The notes below the pieces were generated by a model. That model searched no databases. It saw nothing but the letters and a program-made list of their open reading frames with translations, and was not told the DNA's origin. The position numbers and the translations under genes were made by a program. From a candidate division WOR-1 bacterium RIFOXYB2_FULL_46_45 (GTDB lineage: Bacteria > Margulisbacteria > WOR-1 > XYC2-FULL-46-14), in NCBI GenBank assembly GCA_001771585.1, contig MEUE01000001.1, forward strand, positions 248,001-312,000: DNA of 64,000 nt, written 5' to 3'. Below, one piece after another: positions 39,825 through 46,947 of the stretch (position 1 is the stretch's first letter; every line of letters begins with the position of its first letter).

Positions 39825-39841
39825 CGTCGCTTCGCTCCTTT
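39800..39841. repeat. 42-nt direct repeat, copy 2
   Basis: Second copy of the wzz start and leader (see 38622-38663), one mismatch. Confidence 0.9.
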
Positions 39842-39881
39842 TAGGGTCATAGGGCCTTAGGGTCAAGGGTCATAGGGTCTA
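39842..39881. repeat. AGGGTCATAGGG-type short repeats
   Basis: Three to four copies of the word AGGGTCATAGGG/CCTTAGGGTCA in a row, upstream of the HepT/MntA pair. Inverse copies (CCTATGACCCTAT, AGACCCTAGGG) lie downstream of the pair at 39140-39165, so the pair is flanked by inverted words of a different type from those around S23. Confidence 0.8.
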
Positions 39882-39929
39882 CCCCTTTTGCCACACTTTT
39901 AAATCTCTAAACGTTTTTATCATTCCCAT
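39879..39929 (-). pseudogene. Remnant of the S23-type gene
   Basis: The duplicated first 14 codons of the S23 gene (MGMIKTFRDLKVWQ), then KG and a TAG stop. The rest of the gene is missing and replaced by AGGGTCATAGGG words. Confidence 0.8.
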
Positions 39930-39960
39930 ACTTAATCCTTAGTACTTACCACTTAGTACT
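39889..39960. repeat. 72-nt perfect direct repeat, copy 2
   Basis: Identical to 39031-39102; lies 4 nt after the wza stop. Confidence 0.93.
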
Positions 39961-39964
39961 TCCC

Positions 39965-42136
39965 CTATTTGAATACCTTATCAATCACCAGAATCGACGC
40001 GATTGCTTCGAATATCCACTGGGTAAAATCCTTGGTGAAGCCCCAAAGAGTTACACTATCCAGCTTCTCCGGCACCAGGATCGAATCGCCGGGGTAGAGC
40101 CCCATCGCCACCACATCTTTCCCCTGCCGCTGGGAGACGACCGAACCGTTGGCGCGTAAAATGTAAATCCCGCCGTTGTCGGCAGTGGAGGTCGTTCCCC
40201 CAACCGAACTTAAATAATCCCGCACCCGCAGTCCCGCGATATAAGAAACTGCCGTCGGATTATAAACTTCGCCAAGAACCACCACACTCTTGGGAACCTT
40301 TGGAACCAGCACCTCATCCCCATCTTCCAGTTCAACGTCGTTCTTGCTCCCCTTCAATTTTGAAAGGTCATCCAAATTAACAATAACTCTCCCCTTAAAA
40401 GTTTTTTTCTTTAAATAATCGATAATTTGCTTGGTTTTGCTATAGGTCTCTTCCTTCATGGAAATCGACTGTTGGGCCACCATCCCATTCCCCAGCTCCC
40501 GCTCCTTGCGCAAAAGATCAATCTCAAGTTTTGAAATTAAATCCATGTAATTTTCCTGCTGGATACTTTTTATACTCGGCCTGGTTAAAATCGCTCCGTA
40601 AATATAGGCATAATCGGTGAAGCCCCCCGCCCGCTCGATGACGGAACTGATCCTCTCCCCCAGCATCAAGGCATATTTACCCGGCCGCTTAAATTCCCCT
40701 TTGAGAGTAACACTTTCATCTTTTCTCTCCGGCAGAAAGACACTGATCTCATCCAACGGCTCAAGATAAATATTGTAAGCGGAATCTTTTTCCACAAAGA
40801 GCTTTTGGTAGTCGATCGGATAAATATTCGTTTTTGAACTGCCGGGAGCGGCGGCACGGACCACTTCAATTTGAGGGATCCCCGCGGTTTTAAACGAATT
40901 TTTACTCAAAACATCCAGGAGCCGCATCCCCTCTTTGTACTCGTAGCTCCCCGGATATTTCACTTCTCCTCTCAATAAAACCTTATTTTCTATGCTGGCA
41001 TAAACGGAAAAAACCTTAATGATATCCAGATCCCGGATGGGAATGCCCATTTGAACCTTCTCGCTTAAAGCGGCAACCTGCTCGTCCATTACAATCTTCT
41101 TTTGGTGCGCCACCATTCTTTCAATCTGGACCCGGTTTAAATAGGTCGCCGCGTTTACTCCCCCCGCCAACCACAAGACATCCACCAAATCCGCCTGCCC
41201 CTTTATCTCATAAATGGCCGGCCGCTTCACCGCGCCGACTACCGCCGCCACATCCCCGATTACGGGGACAAAAACCGTATCCCCGGATTGCAGCTGGCGG
41301 TCTTGAGAGCTGTCCCCTTTTAATAAGAATTTATAAAGATCGATAGTCGCGACCGCCCGGCCGTTGCGAAGGATTTTGATATCACGCATTGAGCCCTGTT
41401 TGGTCGGACCGCCGGCGGCAAAAAGAGCGGCATAGGCGGTCGAAAGAGAATTCAAGGAGTAGCTCCCCGGCTGTTTTACCTCTCCCACCACATAAATCCG
41501 CAAAGTTTTTAGGGTGCCAAAGGTTATCCCGACATTTATACCTTCGTAAAATTTGTTGAGCTGTGATTCGACAAAGGGCTTGAGCTGGCCGTAGGAGAGG
41601 CCGGCGACATTTACCACTCCGACTTTGGGAAGAACGATTTCGCCGTTCTGATTGACCGAGACCTTAAAAATCCCCTCGCTCACCCCCCAGATTGTGATAT
41701 TAAAAGTGTCGCCCGGTCCGATGATGTAATCCGAATTAACCGGAACGTCTTCTTGGGAGGTAGGAAGAAAGGATGACGCCGATTTTTTGAAGAGATCGTA
41801 GCCAAACTGCGTCACCGGCTCATAGCCTTCAATCGTAATGTTTTTAGATATGTCTTGTTCCAATTTAGAAAGCCTATCCCATTTAGCCTTTGCTTCCAAG
41901 GTTGGATCCATAGTTAAAAAATTGATTTTTTCATCCGTATCCACCTGGTCTTGATTGCTCTGCTGTTGTTGATTGCCTGAAATAGAGCTTTTTCCCTGCT
42001 GGTTGTTCTGCAAATACTGCTGGGCGGCCTGGATGGCGGCAGGACTGATCGTTGTGGTATCAACCGCCTGGGCAAAAGGAGCGACAGTCGACAGGAAACA
42101 AAGCGACAGGAACAAAGCAATAACTTTTTTTAACAC
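39965..42136 (-). CDS. wza: Polysaccharide export protein with SLBB domains (Wza/OPX family)
   Basis: A 723-residue exporter. A signal peptide (MLKKVIALFLSLCFLSTVAP, cut probably after FAQA) is followed by a Gln-rich segment and the Poly_export domain (YIIGPGDTFNITIWG), then several SLBB domains (IYVVGEVKQPGSYSLNS, VLLRGEVKYPGSYEYKEG, VTLKGEFKRPGKYALML, VVVLGEVYNPTAVSYIAG). There is no lipobox Cys. OPX proteins form the outer-membrane or periplasmic channel for capsule or exopolysaccharide. The GTG start overlaps the HTH gene stop (TAGTG). It is longer than Wza (about 380) because of extra SLBB domains, as in many non-proteobacterial OPX proteins. Confidence 0.92.
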   Translation of the reverse strand: MLKKVIALFLSLCFLSTVAPFAQAVDTTTISPAAIQAAQQYLQNNQQGKSSISGNQQQQSNQDQVDTDEKINFLTMDPTLEAKAKWDRLSKLEQDISKNITIEGYEPVTQFGYDLFKKSASSFLPTSQEDVPVNSDYIIGPGDTFNITIWGVSEGIFKVSVNQNGEIVLPKVGVVNVAGLSYGQLKPFVESQLNKFYEGINVGITFGTLKTLRIYVVGEVKQPGSYSLNSLSTAYAALFAAGGPTKQGSMRDIKILRNGRAVATIDLYKFLLKGDSSQDRQLQSGDTVFVPVIGDVAAVVGAVKRPAIYEIKGQADLVDVLWLAGGVNAATYLNRVQIERMVAHQKKIVMDEQVAALSEKVQMGIPIRDLDIIKVFSVYASIENKVLLRGEVKYPGSYEYKEGMRLLDVLSKNSFKTAGIPQIEVVRAAAPGSSKTNIYPIDYQKLFVEKDSAYNIYLEPLDEISVFLPERKDESVTLKGEFKRPGKYALMLGERISSVIERAGGFTDYAYIYGAILTRPSIKSIQQENYMDLISKLEIDLLRKERELGNGMVAQQSISMKEETYSKTKQIIDYLKKKTFKGRVIVNLDDLSKLKGSKNDVELEDGDEVLVPKVPKSVVVLGEVYNPTAVSYIAGLRVRDYLSSVGGTTSTADNGGIYILRANGSVVSQRQGKDVVAMGLYPGDSILVPEKLDSVTLWGFTKDFTQWIFEAIASILVIDKVFK

Positions 42137-42372
42137 TAGACACCGATCCTTTCCAATTTGGTTTTCATTTTGGTATAGGCCAATTTGGCCCGTTGTTGAA
42201 CCCTTGGATTAAAAAGGTTCAAAATTTCTTTCCCCAGGACCCTGTACTGTCCGCCAACCTTACAGGTCTCAAGTACTCCCCTTTTTATCAAGCGTAAAAA
42301 GGTGGAGCGGGAAATTTTTAGGAGTGAAGCGGTCTCTTCGAGCGTATAGATTTCGTGTTCGCGGACTTCCAT
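42136..42372 (-). CDS. Small HTH DNA-binding protein (excisionase/MerR-like)
   Basis: A 78-residue protein: EIYTLEETASLLKISRSTFL is the winged-helix DNA-binding motif and RLIKRGVLETCKVGGQYRV the wing, as in HTH_17/excisionase-type proteins; a basic C-terminal tail follows. It is the first gene of the glycan operon, with no SD and a promoter whose predicted start is only about 5 nt before the ATG. A direct repeat covers the -35 region, so autoregulation of the whole locus is a reasonable inference. Confidence 0.88.
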   Translation of the reverse strand: MEVREHEIYTLEETASLLKISRSTFLRLIKRGVLETCKVGGQYRVLGKEILNLFNPRVQQRAKLAYTKMKTKLERIGV

Positions 42373-42384
42373 GTTGATTTGGTA

Positions 42385-42413
42385 ATTGTAGCTTATGTGT
42401 CAAAATGTGTCAA
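42385..42413 (-). promoter_or_regulatory. Sigma-70 promoter of the glycan operon with direct repeats
   Basis: On the minus strand, -35 TTGACA (42408-42413), 17-nt spacer, -10 TACAAT (42385-42390), then 12 nt to the ATG of the HTH gene. The words TTGACACAT and TTTGACACAT (42405-42413 and 42395-42404) form a direct repeat with 10-bp period over the -35 and spacer, a likely operator. The whole site lies in the last codons of lhgO. Confidence 0.8.
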
Positions 42414-43523
42414 GATATGTCGCGCAATGGCCGGAGCCGAGGTCAGCCCGGGCGACTCAATCCCAATCAGATTGATGAATCCCGGAAAATCTTCTTGGAT
42501 TATAAAATCGGGCTCTTTGCCGTCTTTCATATTCAATTTGGGGCGGATTCCCGATTGGTCGGGGGACAAATCTTCCAATTGAACCGACGGCAAATATTTG
42601 GCGATTGATTCATGGAAGGCAAAACGGTGTTCGGCCACAACATTATAATCAATTTCATCAACCGGATAGGCATTCGGACCGAATTTAATGCTCCCGCCGG
42701 TATCGATTAAGGTATGGATGCCCAGGGCCTTGTTCCCCTTTTGCGGTGTAGGATAGACCAGGCCATTCACAAGAGGACAGGTCGATGACCTGTCCGTACG
42801 AGAATATGAAAAATATTCGCCCTTCAAATAATGCAACCTATATCCGGCGGAATCGATGTCGATTCCCGCCATCGCCGCGATTTTATCCGCCGATAACCCG
42901 GCGGAATTGATGACAATGCAACTTTCGATTTCCAAAGATGGACCGGTCAATGACCGGTCCCTACAATATATTTTATATTCTTCATCTTCTTTTTTAATCC
43001 CCGTAACCTCCGAATTAAAACAAAACATCACCCCATTCTCTTTCGCCTTCTTATAAAAATATTTCATGATACTGTGGGAATCGATCACTCCGGTTATAGG
43101 AGAATAAAGCGCCACGATCGCCGAAACGTTCGGCTCCAATTCTCTAATTTTATCCTTGCCGATGATCTCCAATCCCTCCACTCCATTGGCCTCCCCCTTT
43201 TTCTTTATCTCTTCAAGTTGATTCAATTCCTCTTCTTTGGTAGCGACGATAATCTTTCCCAGCTTACGAAACAAAATGTTATGCTTTGCGCAAATATCCC
43301 AGAGCAGTTGCCGCCCTTCGACGCAAAGTTTGGCCTTCAAAGATCCGGGGGTATAATACATGCCGGCGTGGACAACTTCGGAATTGCGGCTTGAGGTCTC
43401 CTGCCCATATGAATCGTGCTTTTCAAGGACAACGATATCCTTATTCGGATATTTCTCCGAAAGCTCGAAGGCAATCGCGAGTCCGACTATGCCCGCCCCT
43501 ATAATAGTGATGTCGATTTTAAT
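42393..43523 (-). CDS. lhgO: L-2-hydroxyglutarate oxidase-like FAD enzyme (LhgO family), non-AUG start
   Basis: About 376 residues. The FAD motif IIGAGIVGLAIAFELSEKY and the family signature SSRNSEVVHAGMYYTPGSLK are encoded upstream of the first ATG (43361), so the real start is earlier. Between the in-frame TAA at about 43554 and this motif there is no ATG, GTG or TTG; an ATT at 43523 preceded by GGAGAAGGG is the best candidate. The gene overlaps mtnA by 25 nt. The enzyme oxidises L-2-hydroxyglutarate or a similar hydroxy acid to the keto acid. Two palindromic elements are inserted in frame (42775-42795 and 42940-42960). C-terminal FINLIGIESPGLTSAPAIA is intact. Confidence 0.82.
   Translation of the reverse strand: MKIDITIIGAGIVGLAIAFELSEKYPNKDIVVLEKHDSYGQETSSRNSEVVHAGMYYTPGSLKAKLCVEGRQLLWDICAKHNILFRKLGKIIVATKEEELNQLEEIKKKGEANGVEGLEIIGKDKIRELEPNVSAIVALYSPITGVIDSHSIMKYFYKKAKENGVMFCFNSEVTGIKKEDEEYKIYCRDRSLTGPSLEIESCIVINSAGLSADKIAAMAGIDIDSAGYRLHYLKGEYFSYSRTDRSSTCPLVNGLVYPTPQKGNKALGIHTLIDTGGSIKFGPNAYPVDEIDYNVVAEHRFAFHESIAKYLPSVQLEDLSPDQSGIRPKLNMKDGKEPDFIIQEDFPGFINLIGIESPGLTSAPAIARHILTHFDT
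42775..42795. repeat. In-frame palindromic element, copy B
   Basis: GGACAGGTC-GAT-GACCTGTCC, perfect 9-bp arms and 3-nt loop, followed by GTAC. On the coding strand it gives TDRSSTCP within lhgO. Confidence 0.9.
42940..42960. repeat. In-frame palindromic element, copy C
   Basis: GGACCGGTC-AAT-GACCGGTCC, perfect 9-bp arms, followed by CTAC. It gives RDRSLTGP within lhgO, in the same reading frame relative to the palindrome as the other copies. Confidence 0.9.
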
Positions 43524-44446
43524 ATGCCCTTCTCCGTAATGTAGCCTGTAATGTATTTAGCGGGAGTGACATCAAAAGCCGGGTAGCGGACCGGAGTCCC
43601 TTTGGCCGCGATGCGTTTGCCATTGACGACAACAACCTCGTCCGCGTCTCTCTCTTCTATCTTTATATCTTTACCGCTCTTGGTCTTTGGATCGATCGTT
43701 GAAAAAGGGACCGCGATATAAAATGGGATACCGTGTTCCTTGGCCAGTACCGCGATTGAATAAGTTCCGATCTTATTGGCGGTATCACCGTTTCTGGCAA
43801 CGCGATCGGCTCCGGTAACAACCAGGTCGATCTCCCCTCTTTGCATAAAGTGGCCTACCATATTATCAGTGATCAGATGATAATCAACCCCCATTTGTTT
43901 TAATTCCCAGGCAGTTAAGCGAGCCCCTTGCAGATATGGGCGGGTTTCTCCTGTGAAAACATGTATCCTTTTTCCCTGTTCATGCGCCGCGCGGATGACG
44001 CCGACCGCCGTCCCATAATCTACCGTTGCCAGTGCTCCAGCGTTGCAATGGGTTAGAATCGACATGCCGCTTTTGATAAGTTTGGCACCGTAGGCCCCCA
44101 TCTTTTTATTGATTGCGATATCTTCTTCCGCCATACGATTCGCTTCAACCAATAGATCCTTCCCTTCTTCATTATATTGAAGCATTTTGTTGACCGCCCA
44201 TTGGATATTAACCGCCGTTGGGCGGGAAGCGATTAGGGCCTTTGCCGCTTTTTGCAAATCTTTTCCGGCCAAGACACAACCGTACGCCGCGGCAACACCG
44301 ATCGCCGGCGCTCCACGAATGTTCATATCCTTGATGGCTTTAACGACATCTTGATAGGTTTTTAAGTATAGAAACTTTAATTTATGGGGAAGTTCTAACT
44401 GGTCGATGATCTTTAGTTTGCCGTGAACCCATTCAAGAGTACGCAT
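43499..44446 (-). CDS. mtnA: S-methyl-5-thioribose-1-phosphate isomerase (MtnA)
   Basis: About 315 residues from MRTLEWVHGKLKIID. Family motifs: DMNIRGAPAIGVAAAYGCVL, LTHCNAGALATVDYGTAVGV with the catalytic Cys, VTGADRVARNGDTANKIGTY with the catalytic Asp, and IAVPFSTIDP. It isomerises methylthioribose 1-phosphate in methionine salvage. ATG at 44446 was chosen since the protein family begins there and TATAAT lies 6 nt before it; a longer frame to 44641 has no family similarity. No other salvage genes are nearby, so a role for a related ribose phosphate is possible. Confidence 0.92.
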   Translation of the reverse strand: MRTLEWVHGKLKIIDQLELPHKLKFLYLKTYQDVVKAIKDMNIRGAPAIGVAAAYGCVLAGKDLQKAAKALIASRPTAVNIQWAVNKMLQYNEEGKDLLVEANRMAEEDIAINKKMGAYGAKLIKSGMSILTHCNAGALATVDYGTAVGVIRAAHEQGKRIHVFTGETRPYLQGARLTAWELKQMGVDYHLITDNMVGHFMQRGEIDLVVTGADRVARNGDTANKIGTYSIAVLAKEHGIPFYIAVPFSTIDPKTKSGKDIKIEERDADEVVVVNGKRIAAKGTPVRYPAFDVTPAKYITGYITEKGILKSTSLL

Positions 44447-44452
44447 GGTATG

Positions 44453-44458
44453 ATTATA
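44453..44458 (-). promoter_or_regulatory. -10 element of mtnA, probable leaderless transcript
   Basis: TATAAT ends 6 nt before the mtnA ATG, with no SD between. The -35 region is not clear. Confidence 0.65.
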
Positions 44459-44494
44459 ATTGAAATTTTTTCCAAATTCTAGCGATAATATAGT

Positions 44495-44998
44495 ATGAAC
44501 GTAAGTAGAATTGGTTCTTTGCTTGTTTGCCAACGGGAATTTGGAATAACTAATCTGCCAACCATTAGAACCGTCGGTTTTAATACTTGCGCGATTGTGG
44601 TTTTTATTAATCGTAAGGCAGGCATTGGTGCTTTGGCACATTTTGATATAAATACGGATATTCGAGCTTCACTTCAAGAAGTCATACTTCCCTCGTTAAG
44701 ACAAGCGGATACGGAGTTTAGCGTTAAGATTATCTGCAGACATTTGAGCAAATTGCCACAAACTATTCAGACAGAACTGATAAAAAACGGCATAAGAAAG
44801 GTCAAGGTTTTTCTTGCGCAAGGTTTCCGCAAAGGACTTGCAGCAAAGACACTAACGGGTAAGCTGCTTGAAGATAAAGCGGTAATGACCCCTCAAGAAT
44901 TAAGCAAATTAGAAGATTCGTTACGGCATATAATGAGTGGAAATAGATTAATTAGAGATGTTTCTCTTATCTCACCCAATCCACCACCACCGTCCTGA
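44495..44998 (+). CDS. CheD-like protein, candidate glutamine deamidase
   Basis: A 167-residue protein. The stretch VGFNTCAIVVFINRKAGIGA followed by LAHFD matches the CheD core (GSCVAV...GGMAH) with a catalytic-type Cys and His. The C-terminal half (VKIICRHLSKLPQTIQTELI, VKVFLAQGFRKGLAA) has lost similarity to CheD, and no other chemotaxis gene is present. No SD is seen; GATAAT ends 5 nt before the ATG, so it may be leaderless. It is divergent from mtnA and its last 32 nt overlap the convergent gene at 44967. The deamidase role is inferred from the motif only. Confidence 0.65.
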   Translation: MNVSRIGSLLVCQREFGITNLPTIRTVGFNTCAIVVFINRKAGIGALAHFDINTDIRASLQEVILPSLRQADTEFSVKIICRHLSKLPQTIQTELIKNGIRKVKVFLAQGFRKGLAAKTLTGKLLEDKAVMTPQELSKLEDSLRHIMSGNRLIRDVSLISPNPPPPS

Positions 44999-45467
44999 TT
45001 TCGTCAGATGACTGCCCGTTTGATTCAAAAGACAAAATGTATCCTTTTTTCTTATACGAATAGGTAACCTTGTTCGGATTTTCCGGAGTGTTGACATTAA
45101 CCGCCGGTTCGCCGTATTTTTGCCTGATAACCGAAAGAGAGACCGGATAATCAAGTTGTAAAATTACCAGCCCCTCCTTTTTTGTATTGCTCAAGCGGAC
45201 CTCAACCTCCCCCCACCTCCCATCCTTCAAAGTATAAACCGTAAAATACGGGGTCTTTTTATCAGCCTTGTCGAGCTTAATTTCAAGGATGGTTTCAATT
45301 TGGCTTTTGGCCAAAGGGATATTTTTTGACAGGGCATCAAGTCCCTTAAACAGCAAAGAATTATCCCGACTTGTTTTAACCACAGATGCCTCCTTTATAA
45401 AAATAAAAAACAGAAACAAAAAAAGAATAAACAAAACTGCCGCTTTTAAAAATTTCATTGCCGCCAT
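44967..45467 (-). CDS. Hypothetical protein with one N-terminal membrane segment
   Basis: About 166 residues. The N-terminus MAAMKFLKAAVLFILFLFLF is a signal anchor or uncleaved signal peptide; the rest (YPVSLSVIRQKYGEPAVNVN, VTYSYKKKGYILSFESNGQS) looks like a small extracytoplasmic domain of the SmpA-like kind that binds in the envelope. Several ATGs compete (45476, 45467, 45458); AGGGA lies 10 nt before the one at 45467. It follows murE by about 30 nt and may be co-transcribed. Function unknown. Confidence 0.7.
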   Translation of the reverse strand: MAAMKFLKAAVLFILFLFLFFIFIKEASVVKTSRDNSLLFKGLDALSKNIPLAKSQIETILEIKLDKADKKTPYFTVYTLKDGRWGEVEVRLSNTKKEGLVILQLDYPVSLSVIRQKYGEPAVNVNTPENPNKVTYSYKKKGYILSFESNGQSSDEIRTVVVDWVR

Positions 45468-45496
45468 ATTATACATGTCCCTGCACATCCAACAGT

Positions 45497-46843
45497 TCAA
45501 TCGTGGCTTCTCCTCACTTTTTTCTTCCAAAACTCCTTAACCACCTGCCGATCGTCAATTTCAACCTTCTTCCCGTTAAAGTCCTGATAGGTCTCATGCC
45601 CCCGCCCCGCAATAACGACGATATCGTCTTTTTGGGCAATACCTAGAGCTTTCTGAATCGCTTCCTTTCTATCTGCCCTCTTTTCCCTGTTTGACATTTG
45701 ACATTTGTCATTTGTCATTCCGAGCGCGATCTCATCAATAATTTGTTCTGGGCGCTCGGTATGCGGGTCGTCGGTTGTAACAATCACATAATCCGCAAGC
45801 TCCGCGGCAATCTTGCCCATGATCGGCCGTTTCTCGCGATCGCGGTCTCCGGGACAGCCAAATACCAGAATAATTCGTCCGATTGTGAAACTTTTCACAA
45901 GCTCAAGTAGTTTACGCAGCGCGTCCGGAGAATGAGCAAAATCAACAATCACATTCTCTCCAATTCTTTCAAATCGCCCCGGAACCCCTTTCAATGCCTC
46001 AATCCCCTTTTTGATTATTTTGGGATTAAGATTCAGCGCCAAACCGCAATGATAGGCGGCAAGAATGTTATAAAGATTATACTCCCCGATAAGTGAAGTA
46101 TTAAACTCCGACAAAGCCCGGCCTTTTTCATCTCTCATCTCATGCTTTACTTCACGCAGTCCATAAGTTATAACCTCCGCGTTACAAACATCAATTATCT
46201 TTTGCGCGTAAGGGTCGTCGGAATTGACGATCGCAAAAGCGTCGTTTTTCAATTCCGCAAAAAGTTTTTGTTTGGCGACTAAATATTCGTCCATCGTCTT
46301 ATGAAAATCGAGATGGTCGTGGGTTAAATTGGTAAAAATAGCGATATCAAAATCACAGCCCCAAACCCTATCCTGCGCCAGAGAATGGGAAGAGACCTCC
46401 ATTACCACATGGGTTATCCCCTGTTTCAAACAATCGGCAAAATACTTGTGGAGCTCGGGGGCTTCGGGGGTCGTTAAACCGGTTGGAGTATCAATCGTTC
46501 CGATTTTACCAACTTTGAAACCGGCCGTTTTTAAGATCGATTCAATTAAATAGGCAGTCGTGGTCTTACCGTTTGTGCCGGTAATTCCGATTAAAGTGAG
46601 CTTTTTTGAAGGATCGCCGTAGAATTCGCTCGAAAGTTCGGCCAGAGCCTTTCTGGCATCCGGGACTATTCTTTTTTCAATCCCATCCGGGATTTTAAAG
46701 TCCTTCTCCGCGACGACAAGCTTCGCTCCGTTTTTAATCGCCTGCGGGATAAAAGAATAACCGTCTGCTTTTGTCCCCGGAATCGCGACAAAAGCAAATC
46801 CCTCTTTAACTTCTTTTGAATTATATGTAATACCTTTTATCAT
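45497..46843 (-). CDS. murE: UDP-MurNAc-tripeptide synthetase (MurE)
   Basis: About 448 residues: ITYNSKEVKEGFAFVAIPGT in the N-terminal domain, the ATP loop LIGITGTNGKTTTAYLIESI, VMEVSSHSLAQDRV, FTNLTHDHLDFHKTMDEYL and the C-terminal VVIAGRGHETYQDF. It adds the third amino acid to UDP-MurNAc-Ala-Glu. The acceptor motif, DNPR in meso-diaminopimelate enzymes, here reads DDPHTERP, so the third residue cannot be assigned. A heptamer repeat encodes TNDKCQMSN in the C-terminal domain. ATG at 46843 was chosen; a TTG 33 nt upstream lies in a repeat. Confidence 0.93.
   Translation of the reverse strand: MIKGITYNSKEVKEGFAFVAIPGTKADGYSFIPQAIKNGAKLVVAEKDFKIPDGIEKRIVPDARKALAELSSEFYGDPSKKLTLIGITGTNGKTTTAYLIESILKTAGFKVGKIGTIDTPTGLTTPEAPELHKYFADCLKQGITHVVMEVSSHSLAQDRVWGCDFDIAIFTNLTHDHLDFHKTMDEYLVAKQKLFAELKNDAFAIVNSDDPYAQKIIDVCNAEVITYGLREVKHEMRDEKGRALSEFNTSLIGEYNLYNILAAYHCGLALNLNPKIIKKGIEALKGVPGRFERIGENVIVDFAHSPDALRKLLELVKSFTIGRIILVFGCPGDRDREKRPIMGKIAAELADYVIVTTDDPHTERPEQIIDEIALGMTNDKCQMSNREKRADRKEAIQKALGIAQKDDIVVIAGRGHETYQDFNGKKVEIDDRQVVKEFWKKKVRRSHD
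45690..45719. repeat. Heptamer repeat inside murE
   Basis: Two TTTGACA words followed by two TTTGTCA words, then TT. It is read in frame as TNDKCQMSN in MurE and sits in a surface loop between the acceptor motif and the last ATP-binding strand. Confidence 0.8.
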
Positions 46844-46858
46844 ATTTATATCAGCTAA

Positions 46859-46945
46859 ATAATTTTCAATTATCAATTAACAATTATCAATTTATGAACT
46901 ATTTTATATAATAATACATTAATTGAACATTGAAAATTGATCATT
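46859..46945. repeat. AATTGATAATTG-type repeats between murE and femAB-like gene
   Basis: The gap is filled with words such as AATTATCAATT, TTAACAATTATCAATT and ATTGAAAATTGATCATTG in both orientations, leaving no room for another gene. A TTG of one word is the alternative murE start. Confidence 0.75.
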
Positions 46946-46947
46946 GA

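Noticed and set aside
43361-43364. ATG giving MYYTPGS as start of the FAD oxidase
   Set aside because: The FAD-binding motif and a family signature are encoded in the same frame upstream, so this start would cut off the cofactor fold.
44447-44641. 65-codon N-terminal extension of mtnA
   Set aside because: It shows no family similarity, covers the divergent CheD-like gene start and lies upstream of the TATAAT that fits the ATG at 44446.
46859-46945. Origin or CRISPR in the A+T-rich repeat gap
   Set aside because: No DnaA-box cluster, no dnaA/dnaN and no regular spacing; short AATTGATAATTG words only.
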